64,000 bases of DNA from Metabacillus litoralis (GCF_007994985.1 NZ_VOQF01000003.1:124001-188000), one strand, 5' to 3'. Counted from the stretch's first letter, positions 45,919 to 56,937 are shown. Made by a program: numbers and translations. The notes: a model not told the origin generated them from the sequence alone.

Positions 45919-48294
45919 TTAAGAAGTAAGTTCTTCATGTTTTTCCTTTGATATTAGGACGTCACGTGGTTTACTTCCCTCATAGGGACCTACCACACCT
46001 CTTTCTTCCATTGCATCTATTAATCTAGCTGCTCTTGTATATCCAACTCGAAATCGACGTTGAAGCATTGATACAGATGCGGTTTGCATATCCACAACAA
46101 GTTGTACAGCATCATCATACAAATCATCTGTCACTTCAGTTTTCGTCTCAACAACCTCTGTTGGGATCATTTCCTCCTGATATTGAGCTTTTTGTTGAGC
46201 AATAACAAAGTCTACTGCTTGTTCAACTTCTTCGTCTGATAAAAATGCTCCTTGTACCCTAACAGGCTTTGATGCTCCAACAGGTAGAAATAGCATATCA
46301 CCTCTACCAAGTAGCTTCTCAGCTCCACCCATATCAAGAATTGTTCTTGAATCTGTTTGTGATGATACACTGAACGCGATACGAGACGGAATGTTCGCCT
46401 TAATTACACCTGTAATAACATCTACTGATGGACGTTGTGTTGCTATTATCAAATGAATACCAGCGGCACGGGCCATTTGAGATAATCTTGTTATCGAATC
46501 TTCCACATCTGAAGAAGCAACCATCATTAGATCTGCAAGCTCGTCCACAATTACTACGATATAAGGAAGTTCCGGCTGTTTTGCTAATTCCTCCTGATTA
46601 TTTCTTCTAATTATCTCATTATAACCTTCAATATTACGTGTTCCCGTATGTGAAAACAACTCATATCTTCTTTCCATCTCATTAATCACTTTTTTTAGTG
46701 CCTGTGATGCTTTCTTAGGATCAGTTACTACAGGTGCTAAAAGATGAGGAATACCATTATAAACATTCAATTCAACCATTTTGGGATCTATCATCATTAA
46801 TTTCACTTCATGTGGCTTAGCTCTCATTAAAATACTTGTAATGATTCCATTAATACATACACTTTTACCACTTCCAGTAGCACCGGCTACTAACAAATGA
46901 GGCATTTTATTTAATTCAGCCAAAACAGCATCACCTGAAATATCTCGACCTAGTCCAATTAAAAGTTTTGCGTCAGGTCGATCATTAGATTTGGATTCTA
47001 ATACTTCTCTTAAAGAAACCATCGCTACTTCAGAATTAGGAACTTCAATTCCTACTGCTGATTTACCTGGGATAGGTGCCTCAATTCTTATATCCTTTGC
47101 AGCTAATGCTAAAGCTAAGTCATCACTTAAATTGACAATTTTACTTACCTTTACACCTACATCAGGATAGACTTCATATTTTGTTACAGCAGGACCTAAA
47201 TGAACTTGTGTAACTTTTGCTTTCACTCCGAAACTTTGAAATGTTTTTTCTAATTTTCTCGCATTTTCATAGATATTCTTTTTATCTGCCGCTTGAGAAT
47301 TATGTTTTGGTGCTTTTAATATTTCTATTGATGGCAGCTCATAATCTTTATTTTCTACCTCTACAAATGCCATAGGCTGAAGTACTTCCTGATTTAGATC
47401 TTGAGTTTCTTCGGCCACCACACTTTGTGTGTTTGAAGCATTACTTTGAGCTTTATAATCATTATTTGTATCCATTGTATGAATAATCATTTCCTGAGCT
47501 GGTTTTTCCGGCTCTGAGCTATCAGAGAAGCTTGAAATAATTGGCTGCAGTTCATCTTCTTCAACTTCATGTTCCATTTCATTTTCTTTCTTTTCTTTTT
47601 GTTCAGCTCTTTTCTGTTTTTGTTCTATTCGTTTTTTCTCCCATGCTTCGGGGAGACCCTTCATATCATCGATAAATCCTAGTGTTTGATTTTTAATAAA
47701 ATTCCCTACGGGTTGAAGTAGTTTGGTAAGTGTACCTTGTAAAGAACGACCAGTAATTAAAATAATTCCTATTACTATTAAAACAACAGCAATAATTCTC
47801 GATCCTGCCTCAGCAAATAAATAATATGAAGCTGCAAATAATATTGCACCAAGCATACCACCGCCTAAATCAACCGAACTAGCTTCCCCTCTTACATCCA
47901 TCCAAAATAGCTCAAGGGTATTTGAAAGGACACTCGGAGAAACAAATGTTCCATTGTGAGAAAGCATTTTAAAAAGGGTTACATGGCTTAATAATAAAAG
48001 TGATGCAGTTATACAGAAAATACCTGCCATTTGTCTTGAAAATAAAGGAGGTATTTGTCTTTTCCAAATTAAATATAGTGAGAATAATACAATACCAACT
48101 AAAAAGAGCATATACCACTCACCACTAAAAAAACGAAATAGATGGACAAAGGCTGTACCTACAAAACCTAATTTGGATATTGCTATAAGAGCTATTGCTA
48201 ATATAATTAAACCTGAAAGCTCAAATTTTAATATACGTTTCCAGTCATCCTTCGGTTTTCGTTGTTTTCTCTGTTTTCCTTTTCTTTTTGTCAT
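45919..48294 (-). CDS. spoIIIE: DNA translocase SpoIIIE (FtsK family)
   Basis: SpoIIIE pumps the forespore chromosome through the asymmetric septum. The 791-residue protein has a basic N-terminus, four or so membrane segments (residues 25-185), a charged linker (to about 330), the motor with Walker [12 protein letters not shown] and Walker [13 protein letters not shown], and a C-terminal gamma winged helix ([28 protein letters not shown]) that reads the SRS orientation sequences. The place between ylzJ and ymfC is that of B. subtilis spoIIIE, rather than its paralogue SftA. Confidence 0.96.
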   Translation of the reverse strand: MTKRKGKQRKQRKPKDDWKRILKFELSGLIILAIALIAISKLGFVGTAFVHLFRFFSGEWYMLFLVGIVLFSLYLIWKRQIPPLFSRQMAGIFCITASLLLLSHVTLFKMLSHNGTFVSPSVLSNTLELFWMDVRGEASSVDLGGGMLGAILFAASYYLFAEAGSRIIAVVLIVIGIILITGRSLQGTLTKLLQPVGNFIKNQTLGFIDDMKGLPEAWEKKRIEQKQKRAEQKEKKENEMEHEVEEDELQPIISSFSDSSEPEKPAQEMIIHTMDTNNDYKAQSNASNTQSVVAEETQDLNQEVLQPMAFVEVENKDYELPSIEILKAPKHNSQAADKKNIYENARKLEKTFQSFGVKAKVTQVHLGPAVTKYEVYPDVGVKVSKIVNLSDDLALALAAKDIRIEAPIPGKSAVGIEVPNSEVAMVSLREVLESKSNDRPDAKLLIGLGRDISGDAVLAELNKMPHLLVAGATGSGKSVCINGIITSILMRAKPHEVKLMMIDPKMVELNVYNGIPHLLAPVVTDPKKASQALKKVINEMERRYELFSHTGTRNIEGYNEIIRRNNQEELAKQPELPYIVVIVDELADLMMVASSDVEDSITRLSQMARAAGIHLIIATQRPSVDVITGVIKANIPSRIAFSVSSQTDSRTILDMGGAEKLLGRGDMLFLPVGASKPVRVQGAFLSDEEVEQAVDFVIAQQKAQYQEEMIPTEVVETKTEVTDDLYDDAVQLVVDMQTASVSMLQRRFRVGYTRAARLIDAMEERGVVGPYEGSKPRDVLISKEKHEELTS

Positions 48295-48357
48295 TTATAT
48301 CACCTATGTATAGTAATCTGTTTACTATTTTTAAATTTTTTTGCTGCAAGAAAGAAA

Positions 48358-48374
48358 GCAGCCATAATGGCTGC
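48358..48374 (-). terminator. Terminator after ylzJ
   Basis: GCAGCCA-TAA-TGGCTGC followed on the minus strand by TTTCTTTCTT; it separates tepA-ylzJ from spoIIIE. Confidence 0.6.
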
Positions 48375-48383
48375 CTATCTCTT

Positions 48384-48632
48384 TTAATTCATTATACCAT
48401 AATTCCCTTGATTGGTAGAAATGGACATTGTAACTTTTTGTCCAGGACATATTGCAGAGTCTAAATAGTGATTAGGATCACTGCTTAATATTCGGACAAT
48501 TTCAAATTGAGAATTTGTTGTTTCTTGAACAAGAAGTTGTACACCATTCACTTCAACAATCGATTGCTTTTTATATTCTTCTTCTAATGTTGGAAACATG
48601 TGTTCACTCGGTACCATTGTGTAAAAGATCAT
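48384..48632 (-). CDS. ylzJ: YlzJ-like protein
   Basis: An 82-residue protein of the YlzJ family, of unknown function, always found after tep[15 protein letters not shown] and [12 protein letters not shown] are its conserved parts, and [14 protein letters not shown] near the C-terminus. It overlaps the 3' end of tepA by four bases. Confidence 0.85.
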   Translation of the reverse strand: MIFYTMVPSEHMFPTLEEEYKKQSIVEVNGVQLLVQETTNSQFEIVRILSSDPNHYLDSAICPGQKVTMSISTNQGNYGIMN

Positions 48633-49366
48633 TGTAGCATCGTGTCCTCATCATTAGATTTTTCTAACAAACTATTTAGTTTTTGTATAGCTTGACCTAC
48701 ACCACCGACTTCATCAATTAAACCATATTCAACTGCATCCTTACCAACAACATTTGTCCCAATATCACGTGTAAGATTCCCTTTTGAAAGCATTAGTTCT
48801 TTAAATTTCTCGTCAGTAATATTTGAATGCTTTGTAACAAAATTAATAACTCTTTCCTGCATTTTATCAAGATATTCAAATGTTTGAGGAACACCAATAA
48901 CAAGTCCTGTTAATCTTACTGGATGAATTGTCATTGTAGCTGTTTCAGCAATAAATGAATGGTCACATGATACAGCAATTGGTACACCAATTGAGTGACC
49001 TCCACCTAGTACAATTGAAACAGTTGGCTTTGATAAAGATGAAAGCATTTCAGCAATGGCTAAACCAGCTTCAACATCTCCGCCAACAGTATTTAGAATA
49101 ACTAATAAACCCTCAATATTAGGATTTTGCTCAATAGCAACAATTTGCGGAATAACATGTTCATATTTAGTTGTTTTATTTTGTGGTGGTAGCTGTATAT
49201 GTCCTTCTATTTGACCTACAATTGTTAAACAATGGATTTTAGAATCACTGCCCATTTGCGGCACATTTGTTTGACCTAACTGTTGAATTTTTTCAACTAT
49301 TGAGCTTTCCTTACCTTCTTGTTTTTCAGTGCCTTCACCCTGTATGTAACGATCATTATTTTCCAC
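48629..49366 (-). CDS. tepA: TepA, ClpP-fold protease-like protein
   Basis: A 245-residue ClpP/crotonase-fold protein of the TepA (translocation-enhancing) family. The serine region [16 protein letters not shown] and the histidine in [12 protein letters not shown] are present, and the ClpP-like [16 protein letters not shown] helix follows. TepA was described as aiding protein export in B. subtilis and as a SASP-related germination protease; its true substrates are uncertain. The start is a GTG at 49366, 5 bases after AGGGTGG, consistent with the known length; the frame stays open 30 codons upstream. Confidence 0.9.
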   Translation of the reverse strand: MENNDRYIQGEGTEKQEGKESSIVEKIQQLGQTNVPQMGSDSKIHCLTIVGQIEGHIQLPPQNKTTKYEHVIPQIVAIEQNPNIEGLLVILNTVGGDVEAGLAIAEMLSSLSKPTVSIVLGGGHSIGVPIAVSCDHSFIAETATMTIHPVRLTGLVIGVPQTFEYLDKMQERVINFVTKHSNITDEKFKELMLSKGNLTRDIGTNVVGKDAVEYGLIDEVGGVGQAIQKLNSLLEKSNDEDTMLQ

Positions 49367-49601
49367 GTAAGCCACCCTTTCATAATCATTCTGTTTCTTA
49401 GTATTTACAAGGGTGGCTATTTCATGCAAATGAAAACTTAGAATAGGTAATTGCATGAAATAAAGGCTTAATGTTGATTTCTAGCTGAGAGGAATTGCCT
49501 TTTTAAAAATGATGAATGTAGAGCTATTTCATTCTTAGTAAAAAACGAATACATGTAACAAAACTCAACAGAAAAATTTAGTAGAGCGTAAAATAAAAAG
49601 A

Positions 49602-49630
49602 CTAACTCAATATAAATAAATGTGAGTTAG
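49602..49630 (-). terminator. Terminator of rnjB
   Basis: CTAACTCA pairs with TGAGTTAG (13-base loop), with the minus strand continuing TCTTTTTATTTTA. Confidence 0.75.
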
Positions 49631-49654
49631 CCTATTATTTGTCCAAATAAACCC

Positions 49655-51316
49655 TTACACTTCCATAATAATTGGAAGAATCATTGGTCTTCTTTTCGTT
49701 TTCTCGTAAAGGAACTGATTTAAAGATTCTCTAATATTTAACTTTATCTGTGACCACTCAATAGCTTGTTCACGCATACTTCTTTCCACAACATTAGAAA
49801 CAACTTTTGTTGCATTTGCAATAAGCTCTTCTGATTCACGGACATAAACAAAGCCTCTTGTAATAATTTCTGGTCCAGAGTTTATTTTCTTACGTTGTTT
49901 ATCAAGTGTAACAACAACAATCAAAATTCCATCTTGAGATAATAATCGTCGATCTCGTAATACAATGTTTCCTATATCACCAACTCCAAGACCGTCAATT
50001 AAAACATTACCAGACGGTACCTTGCCACCTGTATAAACATGGTTACCCTTAAACTCAATAACTTCACCTTTATCAACTAAAAATATATTTTTATCTTCCA
50101 ATCCAATTTGTTTTGCTAATTTTGCATGTGCTTTCTGCATTTTGAATTCACCATGTATTGGAATAAAATATTTAGGTTTTGTTAAATTAAGCATTATTTT
50201 TAATTCTTCCTGATGTCCATGTCCAGATACATGAACTTGCTTCTCACCAAATACAACATTTGCTCCAGCTCTAAATAGTAAGTCTATTGTTCTTGAGAAA
50301 ACTAACTCATGTCCAGGCATAGGTGTAGCAGCAATTAAAACAGTGTCTCCACTTCGAACATTAACTTGCTTATGAGTTTGTTTCGCCATTCTTGATATAA
50401 CTGCTAGTGGCTCACCTTTGTTACTAGTTGTTAAAATAGCTATTTCTTTTTGTGGATGCTTGTCTATTTCATTAATAGAGATAAATAATTCATCCTCAAC
50501 ATCAATATATCCTAAGTTAATTGCCAAGTTTAAAATATTTCTCATATTTTTACCAACAACAGCTAATTTTCTGTTATTCTTAACAGCTGCATTAATAACT
50601 TGTTGAATTCTATGCAAATTTGAACCGAAAACAGCAACAATCACTCTTCCATCTGCATTGTACATAACATCAGAGATTTCTTCACCAACGAGTGCTTCTG
50701 AGCCAGAGTAGCCTGGTTTTTCTGCATTTATACTATCTGATAGTAGACACAGAACACCTTCTTCACCTATTCTAGCAATTTTACCAATATCCATATAATT
50801 ATCACCAACTGGAGTTTGGTCAAATTTGAAATCACCTGTGTGAACAATTGCGCCCATTGATGTAGAAAAACTAATTCCGACTGAATCAGGAATACTATGG
50901 TTTGTTTTGAAAAAAGTTACTTTTGTGCTTGAGAATGATAAAACAGTTTCATTATTTATTTCTTTAACTAAAACAGATTGACTCATACGATTTTCTTTTA
51001 ATTTCTCACCGACTAATGCTAATGTTAACTTAGTACCGTAAATAGGTACATGGATATGATGTAGCAGATTGAAAATTCCTCCGATACTTTCATCATGTCC
51101 ATGAGTAAGGAATATACCTTTTACTCGATCTTTATTTTCTTTAAGATACGTGATATCTGGTATGACCATATCAATACCAAGCATTTCATCTCCTGGATAC
51201 ATTAATCCTGAATCTACAACAAAAATATCTGAATTAATTTCCACAACAAACATATTTTTACCGACTTCACCAACACCGCCTAAAGCGATTAATTTAATTT
51301 TTTCTGTCTTTTCCAT
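49655..51316 (-). CDS. rnjB: Ribonuclease J2
   Basis: RNase J2 is a beta-CASP metallo-beta-lactamase nuclease that pairs with RNase J1 in mRNA and rRNA processing. Domains run in order: beta-lactamase (1-200), beta-CASP (about 210-370), rest of the lactamase (GHGHQEELKIML, PIHGEF), and a C-terminal domain from about 450. The metal motif is HGHDES (residues 72-77) where active J1 enzymes have HGHEDH: the final Asp-His pair is Glu-Ser. Weak or absent catalysis is therefore expected, in keeping with the reported low activity of J2. Gene order (dapA-rnjB-tepA) also identifies J2. Confidence 0.94.
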   Translation of the reverse strand: MEKTEKIKLIALGGVGEVGKNMFVVEINSDIFVVDSGLMYPGDEMLGIDMVIPDITYLKENKDRVKGIFLTHGHDESIGGIFNLLHHIHVPIYGTKLTLALVGEKLKENRMSQSVLVKEINNETVLSFSSTKVTFFKTNHSIPDSVGISFSTSMGAIVHTGDFKFDQTPVGDNYMDIGKIARIGEEGVLCLLSDSINAEKPGYSGSEALVGEEISDVMYNADGRVIVAVFGSNLHRIQQVINAAVKNNRKLAVVGKNMRNILNLAINLGYIDVEDELFISINEIDKHPQKEIAILTTSNKGEPLAVISRMAKQTHKQVNVRSGDTVLIAATPMPGHELVFSRTIDLLFRAGANVVFGEKQVHVSGHGHQEELKIMLNLTKPKYFIPIHGEFKMQKAHAKLAKQIGLEDKNIFLVDKGEVIEFKGNHVYTGGKVPSGNVLIDGLGVGDIGNIVLRDRRLLSQDGILIVVVTLDKQRKKINSGPEIITRGFVYVRESEELIANATKVVSNVVERSMREQAIEWSQIKLNIRESLNQFLYEKTKRRPMILPIIMEV

Positions 51317-51545
51317 GATTTAATAAATCCTCCCCGCTGAAGTACCCGTTCACCGTCACTTAGAGATATTATAACTGATGAAAGAAATGGAATACAAGGA
51401 AATTTTCACCGTATAATATTTTTACTAATTCTCTTATTGAAAGTTTGTTACAAATTAACCTATATACCTGTTAGAAACAGTGAATGTAATGCAAATCACA
51501 ACAGCAACAGCTTCTACTACTAAAGATTTGCAATAAAACAAAAAT

Positions 51546-51617
51546 AGAGCAACACTTACTACATATCACTAGTTATCCAGAGTCATGAATAACTTGATAT
51601 CTTGTAAGTGTTGCTCT
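51546..51617 (-). terminator. Terminator of the asd-dapG-dapA operon
   Basis: AGAGCAACACTTAC pairs with its exact complement across 44 bases, inside which AGTTAT/ATAACT extends the fold; on the minus strand TATTTTTGTTTT follows. Confidence 0.8.
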
Positions 51618-51632
51618 TATTTTTATAAAACC

Positions 51633-52511
51633 TTATCTTAAATTTTGATCGATTGTTTCCATTAGTTCTATACGTTCAGCACTTGTTAATGGTAATAATG
51701 GTAAACGAACAGATCCTACATCTAATCCTTTAACTTGAAGTGCCGTTTTAACAGGGCCAGGATTAGGAACAGCAAATAATTGCTTCATGATTGGTAGAAG
51801 TGTCCGGTGCAGTTTAGAAGCACCAGCATGATCTCCGTTCTCAAATGATGAGATCATTTCTTGCATTTCTTTACCAATTATATGAGATGCTACAGAAACG
51901 ACACCAGTTCCACCTATAGATAGGACAGGAATTGTTAATCCGTCATCTCCAGAATATAAGTGAAAATCATCACTAGTTTTAGCAATGATGTCTGCCATTG
52001 CATCAAGATTACCACTAGCATCTTTAATAGCCTTAACATTAGGTAGTTCTGCAAGACGAACAATCATATCAACCGACATATTTACAACACTACGTCCAGG
52101 TATGTTATATAACATAATTGGAAGCTTCGTTGATTCTGCTATAGATTTGAAATGTTGGTACATTCCTTCTTGACTAGGTTTATTATAATAAGGTGTTACA
52201 AGCATTATAGCATCTACGCCTGCTTCTTCTGCTTGTTTAGTCAATTTTATTGAAGCTGCAGTGTTATTACTTCCTGTTCCTGCAATTACAGGGATTCTCC
52301 CATTTACTTCTTTTACTGTATGTTTAATTAAAGCAATTTTTTCTTCTGTACTTAATGTAGGTGATTCACCTGTTGTTCCTGCTACTACTAACGATTCCGT
52401 ACCATGGTTAATCAGATAATCAATTAAAGTAGATGTTTTCTGAAAATCAATATTTCCGTTCTTATCGAAGGGAGTTACCATAGCTGTAGAAAGTTTACCA
52501 AAATGACACAT
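51633..52511 (-). CDS. dapA: 4-hydroxy-tetrahydrodipicolinate synthase
   Basis: DapA condenses aspartate semialdehyde with pyruvate, the first step specific to diaminopimelate, lysine and dipicolinate. The 292-residue TIM barrel has AGTTGESPTL near residue 45, the tyrosine in LYNIPGRSV and the Schiff-base lysine in AIKDASGNL. The start is the ATG at 52511, 8 bases after AAAGGAG. Last gene of the asd-dapG-dapA group; its product feeds DpaA/DpaB upstream in the same cluster during sporulation. Confidence 0.95.
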   Translation of the reverse strand: MCHFGKLSTAMVTPFDKNGNIDFQKTSTLIDYLINHGTESLVVAGTTGESPTLSTEEKIALIKHTVKEVNGRIPVIAGTGSNNTAASIKLTKQAEEAGVDAIMLVTPYYNKPSQEGMYQHFKSIAESTKLPIMLYNIPGRSVVNMSVDMIVRLAELPNVKAIKDASGNLDAMADIIAKTSDDFHLYSGDDGLTIPVLSIGGTGVVSVASHIIGKEMQEMISSFENGDHAGASKLHRTLLPIMKQLFAVPNPGPVKTALQVKGLDVGSVRLPLLPLTSAERIELMETIDQNLR

Positions 52512-52601
52512 TACCTTCACTCCTTTTGTTGCAATCTAACTAATTAAAGCTTATGAGAAGCTTTATTTATATTTATAAATCCAATAAAAAACTGATCTAC
52601 T

Positions 52602-53816
52602 CTATTTTGATAGATTAAACGCCTCATGTAAAGCATTAACTGATTTTATCATATCTTCTTCTTTTACAAGTACCCAAATTGTTGTATGGCTATCAGCTGA
52701 TTGAAGAATTTGTATTCCTCTTTCGGATAATGCAGTAACTATTTTTGCTGTAACACCTGGTACACCCATTATCCCTGCGCCTACTGTAGATACTTTTGCA
52801 CAATGTCTGTTTACAATTGGGTCATAACCTAGGTCCTGTAAAATGTTGATGGCATGATCTGTCTCTTTATCTATTACAGTATAGATAACCGCTTTTGGCG
52901 TTATATTAAAGAAATCTACACTAATTCCTTCATTTGCCATCGCTTTAAAAACTTCTGTCTGTACATCATAGTGTCCTTCTTTTGCTTGAACTTTTATTTG
53001 GGTAACATTTGATACATGAGCGATACCGGTAATAAGTCGTTCACATACATCACTACCTCTATTAGCAGAAGAATTAGACGTGACAAGTGTTCCTTCTGAT
53101 TTTGAATAGGTTGATCTTACACGAATAGGCACTTCTGCTTGCATAGCAATTTCAACTGCTCGAGGGTGGATCACCTTTGCACCTTGATAAGCAAGATTAA
53201 CTATTTCAGTATATGTTACCTTTGAAAGAGGTTTTGCATTTTCCACAATCCTTGGATCTGCTGTCATCACACCTTCAACATCTGTGAAAATGTCAACAAA
53301 CTCTGCTCCTAATGCTGCTCCTAATGCTGCTGCTGAAGTATCACTTCCACCTCTACCAATTGTTGTTGTATCTCCTTTGATAGAAGCTCCTTGGAATCCA
53401 GCTACTACTACAACATCGTGGGATGAGAGTGTTTCTAACAATCTCTCACAATTCATTTCAAGGATTTTTGCATTCGTGTGTTCTTCATTAGTAATAAAAC
53501 CAGCTTGAGCTCCTGTTAAGGAAGTTGCATTAATGTTTTGTTGATTTAACATACTTGAAAAAACAATAGAGGAAATGACCTCTCCACATGACAGAAGCAT
53601 ATCTTGTTCACGATTCGATATATTTTCTATGCCACCGTATAGAAGATCGTTTAATGTATCAGTTGCATACGGATCTCCTTTACGACCCATTGCTGAAACT
53701 ACGACAACTACTTTATATCCTTCTCCAAGTGCTTCTTGAATATGATAAAGTGCCATCTGACGACTATCATCATCCCTTACAGAAGTACCACCAAATTTTT
53801 GAACTATAATTTTCAA
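52602..53816 (-). CDS. dapG: Aspartokinase I
   Basis: Phosphorylates aspartate at the head of the aspartate pathway. The 404-residue protein has the kinase domain (VQKFGGTSV, GRGGSDTSAAALG, FTDVEGVMTADPR) and two C-terminal ACT domains (from about residue 270). The single-chain form and its position between asd and dapA identify the DapG isozyme, which in B. subtilis is feedback-inhibited by meso-diaminopimelate, rather than the lysine-sensitive LysC. Confidence 0.95.
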   Translation of the reverse strand: MKIIVQKFGGTSVRDDDSRQMALYHIQEALGEGYKVVVVVSAMGRKGDPYATDTLNDLLYGGIENISNREQDMLLSCGEVISSIVFSSMLNQQNINATSLTGAQAGFITNEEHTNAKILEMNCERLLETLSSHDVVVVAGFQGASIKGDTTTIGRGGSDTSAAALGAALGAEFVDIFTDVEGVMTADPRIVENAKPLSKVTYTEIVNLAYQGAKVIHPRAVEIAMQAEVPIRVRSTYSKSEGTLVTSNSSANRGSDVCERLITGIAHVSNVTQIKVQAKEGHYDVQTEVFKAMANEGISVDFFNITPKAVIYTVIDKETDHAINILQDLGYDPIVNRHCAKVSTVGAGIMGVPGVTAKIVTALSERGIQILQSADSHTTIWVLVKEEDMIKSVNALHEAFNLSK

Positions 53817-53887
53817 ATTAAAACACCTCTACTATAGACGTGAGAGAAGAGAGCCGGAATTACCCCATGCTCTCTTCCAAATAAAGA

Positions 53888-54931
53888 TTAAACTAATTTT
53901 AACTTAACCAGACTTTCCGCAATTTGAACAGAATTCCATGCAGCACCTTTTAAAAGATTGTCTGAAACAATCCACATATGGAAACCATTATCACGATCAA
54001 GATCTTTACGGATTCTACCAACAAATACATCATTTTTCCCTACGCAATCTGCTGGCATCGGGTATAACTGCTGTGATGGATCATCTTGTAAAGTAATACC
54101 GTCAGATTCTTTTAATAGCTGTTTAACCTGTTCTGCAGAAACATTTAAATCATCAATTTCAACATAAACAGACTCAGAATGTCCTGTTTCAACAGGCAAA
54201 CGAACACAAGTTGCTGCCACATGTAATTGAGACATATCCATAATTTTCTTAGTTTCATTAATCATTTTCATTTCTTCAAAAGTAAAGCCATTGTCTTGGA
54301 ATTTATCAATTTGTGGAATTGCATTAAAGGCAATTTGATAGTGTTTTTCATCACCTTTTACAGGTAAAATTTCAGGAGAAAATGAATCCCCATTTAAAAT
54401 AGCCTGTGATTGTTCTCTTAATTCATTTATTGCAGCAGCACCTGCTCCTGACACAGCTTGATAAGTTGATACAATCACTTTACTTAAGCCATATTGTTTA
54501 CGAAGAGGTTCAAGTGCTACAACCATTTGAATCGTTGAACAATTAGGGTTTGCAATAATTCCATTATGGTTTTTCAATGCTTCTTCATTAACCTCAGGAA
54601 CAACCAATGGTACATTTTCATCCATACGATATGCACTCGTATTATCTACAACAATTGCGCCACGTTTAACAGCTTCTGGTGCTAGCTCTTTTGACACACT
54701 TCCACCTGCGCTAAATAATGCAATTTGAACACCTTCAAAGCTATCAGGTGTTGCTGTTTGAACTGTATATTCTTCATCTCTAAACGTCACTTTCTTACCA
54801 GCTGAACGTTCAGAAGAAAGCAATGTTAATTTTGAAATTGGAAAATTACGTTTTTCTAAAGTATTGAGCATTTGTTGCCCAACTGCTCCCGTTGCTCCGA
54901 CTACTGCTACATGATAACCTCTTGCTTCCAT
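53888..54931 (-). CDS. asd: Aspartate-semialdehyde dehydrogenase
   Basis: Reduces aspartyl phosphate to the semialdehyde with NADPH. The 347 residues contain [10 protein letters not shown] at residues 10-19, the nucleophilic cysteine in [10 protein letters not shown], and the substrate-binding region [13 protein letters not shown] with histidine. It follows dpaB and precedes dapG, so the sporulation and vegetative lysine genes are contiguous. It lies outside the 4-base overlap of dpaA/dpaB and can be read with them. Confidence 0.96.
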   Translation of the reverse strand: MEARGYHVAVVGATGAVGQQMLNTLEKRNFPISKLTLLSSERSAGKKVTFRDEEYTVQTATPDSFEGVQIALFSAGGSVSKELAPEAVKRGAIVVDNTSAYRMDENVPLVVPEVNEEALKNHNGIIANPNCSTIQMVVALEPLRKQYGLSKVIVSTYQAVSGAGAAAINELREQSQAILNGDSFSPEILPVKGDEKHYQIAFNAIPQIDKFQDNGFTFEEMKMINETKKIMDMSQLHVAATCVRLPVETGHSESVYVEIDDLNVSAEQVKQLLKESDGITLQDDPSQQLYPMPADCVGKNDVFVGRIRKDLDRDNGFHMWIVSDNLLKGAAWNSVQIAESLVKLKLV

Positions 54932-55057
54932 TAAACTCTATCTCCTTCCAGCTATAATTAAACATAAATTATAGCTTCAAATCTTTTACGTATTATTCTA
55001 TCACATTACTAGTCGTATTGATTGAAAAATTTTTTATAATTTATTTGAATTGTTACA

Positions 55058-55660
55058 TTATTTCTCAAGATCTTTGAATTTCTCTACAACAACTGGTTGA
55101 AATTGTTTTCCAGCCATAGCTGCTAACACTGTATCAAGTAATGATTCCATTCTAGCAACCATAGAATTTGGTTTTTTATCAGGCGCATCCTGACCAAATG
55201 GAATAAAGTAAATATCTTTAGTTGCCATTAATTTCATTAAATTCACACCATTTAAGCCTAATGCATCATTTGTTGAAATTCCTAACACAACTGGTCGATG
55301 AGTTCTTAACGTTGCTTTAGCAGCCATTAACACTGGTGAATCTGTCAAGGCATTTGCAAATTTACTCATGGAATTCCCTGTTAAAGGAGCAATTACCATG
55401 CAATCTAGAGGGCGCTTAGGTCCAAGTGGTTCTGCTGATACAATAGAATCAACAACCTCATTGCCTGTTAGCTTTTCAATTTTTTCTACCCATTCACCAG
55501 CTTCACCAAAACGTGTTGTCGTATTTTTCATCGTATGTGAAACGACTGGTACAACCTCAGCACCTTCGTCAAGTAGAGATTTGATTTGTGGATATACTTC
55601 TTCATACGTACAATGAGAGCCAGTGATTCCAAACCCTATTCTTTTACCTGTAAGTTTCAT
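55058..55660 (-). CDS. dpaB: Dipicolinate synthase subunit B
   Basis: The 200-residue flavoprotein-like subunit (also SpoVFB) needed, with DpaA, for making dipicolinic acid in the mother cell. GFGITGSHCTYEEVYPQ at the N-terminus and APLTGNSMSKFANALTDSPVLMAAKA in the middle are typical of the flavoprotein fold; a bound flavin is inferred from the family. Its start overlaps the dpaA stop by four bases, ensuring matched production. Confidence 0.95.
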   Translation of the reverse strand: MKLTGKRIGFGITGSHCTYEEVYPQIKSLLDEGAEVVPVVSHTMKNTTTRFGEAGEWVEKIEKLTGNEVVDSIVSAEPLGPKRPLDCMVIAPLTGNSMSKFANALTDSPVLMAAKATLRTHRPVVLGISTNDALGLNGVNLMKLMATKDIYFIPFGQDAPDKKPNSMVARMESLLDTVLAAMAGKQFQPVVVEKFKDLEK

Positions 55661-56559
55661 GAAGAAAACCCCTTTCTATTCTTTTTAACCTCTTCCAAAA
55701 GCTGTGTTAAAACATTTGCAACAATCTGCCCTGCTGTTTTTGGTGCAACAATACCAGGTAGACCGGGAGCTAATAATGCTTTAATTCCTCGTTTTTCTGC
55801 ATAACGAAAATCAGTACCACCTGGCTTAGAAGCCAAATCTACTATTAATGTGTGAGCAGGCATATTAGAAATAACACTAGAAGTTACAACAAGATGTGGA
55901 ATGGTATTAATACACACATCAATTTCTGAAACATGATCTTCAATATCATTTAGCTGAAATGGTGTAAGACCCATTTCACTAATTCTTGCTAAATGTGCAG
56001 TATCTCTTGCCCCTACTTTTACATTAGCTCCTAATGCAGCAAAAGTTCTTGCAACACTCATTCCAACCCTTCCAAGACCTAATACAGCAATATTTGATCC
56101 GTGAATTGTAATATCAGTGTGTTGAATGACCATCATAATTGTTCCTTCAACAGTAGGAATAGAATTGTAGATTGCTACATCATCACGTTTAAACAATTGA
56201 ATTAATTTTCTATTTGTATTTTCAACAAGACTATTTAGATAATCATTCGTAATACCAGAATAGATAACACAATGATCTGGTGTTCTTTTTAGTAGATCTT
56301 CACTAAATTTAATTTCAATATTGGAAAAAACAGTATCTATAATCCCTTCTTTATCCGTCCCAGGGATTGGTAGAATAATCGCATCTATTTCTTCAAATTG
56401 AACATCTTCAATTTTTACTTTTGTAGCACCTGTAAATCCATGATCTAATTGATCAAAGCCTATCAGGGATAGTTTTGCCTCTAATTCCGTTAATTTCCGG
56501 ATAACTTCTAGCTGACGGGCATCACCACCGATTACAGCTATATTCAATCCTGTTAACAT
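55657..56559 (-). CDS. dpaA: Dipicolinate synthase subunit A
   Basis: The 300-residue dehydrogenase-like subunit (SpoVFA). It has an N-terminal IAVIGGDARQLEVI and an NAD(P)-binding Rossmann core IAVLGLGRVGMSVARTFAALGANVKVGARD (about residues 155-185). With DpaB it oxidises dihydrodipicolinate to dipicolinate, which is stored with calcium in the spore core. A sigma-K-like promoter lies about 75 bases upstream, consistent with late mother-cell expression. Confidence 0.95.
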   Translation of the reverse strand: MLTGLNIAVIGGDARQLEVIRKLTELEAKLSLIGFDQLDHGFTGATKVKIEDVQFEEIDAIILPIPGTDKEGIIDTVFSNIEIKFSEDLLKRTPDHCVIYSGITNDYLNSLVENTNRKLIQLFKRDDVAIYNSIPTVEGTIMMVIQHTDITIHGSNIAVLGLGRVGMSVARTFAALGANVKVGARDTAHLARISEMGLTPFQLNDIEDHVSEIDVCINTIPHLVVTSSVISNMPAHTLIVDLASKPGGTDFRYAEKRGIKALLAPGLPGIVAPKTAGQIVANVLTQLLEEVKKNRKGFSS

Positions 56560-56633
56560 AATAAAATTTCACCTTCTTTTTTGGCAATGTTATCTATATA
56601 GATTTTTTAAGCTATCAGGATAACTTACTTCAA

Positions 56634-56661
56634 CATTCTATGTAGGTAATCTATTATAGGT
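56634..56661 (-). promoter_or_regulatory. Sigma-K-like promoter of dpaAB
   Basis: On the minus strand ACC (-35) is followed after 16 bases by CATAGAATG, one base off the sigma-K -10 CATAnnnTA. Known regulation of spoVF is by sigma-K. Confidence 0.6.
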
Positions 56662-56900
56662 GAATGAACTGAAGGAATTTTGAGATGTGTTTTATAAAGA
56701 GGTTTGTTGATTTTTTATACCTCTTTTTCAGAAACTTTAGAATTTGAAATTCAAGATGCACAGTAAACATGTGCGTTTAGGCTCCTGAACTAAGCTTTTG
56801 AAGATCAGTAAGTGGATTGCTGATGGCCTTATTAATAGAAAACAATCACATGTAACAAAAATACACTATGACGTTTATAGGAAAAAAGTAGAAGATCATA
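56662..56900. other. Spacer between dpaA promoter and ymxH terminator
   Basis: With the promoter it makes a 378-base gap. I see no other gene or site; an AT-rich TTTATAAAGAGG/CCTCTTT pair near 56692-56730 could form a weak hairpin. Confidence 0.4.
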
Positions 56901-56933
56901 AAAAAACGACTAGCTTTTGCTAATCGCTTTTTT
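56901..56933 (-). terminator. Terminator of ymxH
   Basis: AAAAAACGACTAGC pairs with GCTAATCGCTTTTTT (two mismatched positions), TTTT loop, directly beyond the ymxH stop. Confidence 0.8.
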
Positions 56934-56937
56934 AATA

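Noticed and set aside
54932-55057. Lysine riboswitch or T-box before the asd-dapG-dapA genes
   Set aside because: The 126-base gap is too short and has no T-box or L-box sequence.
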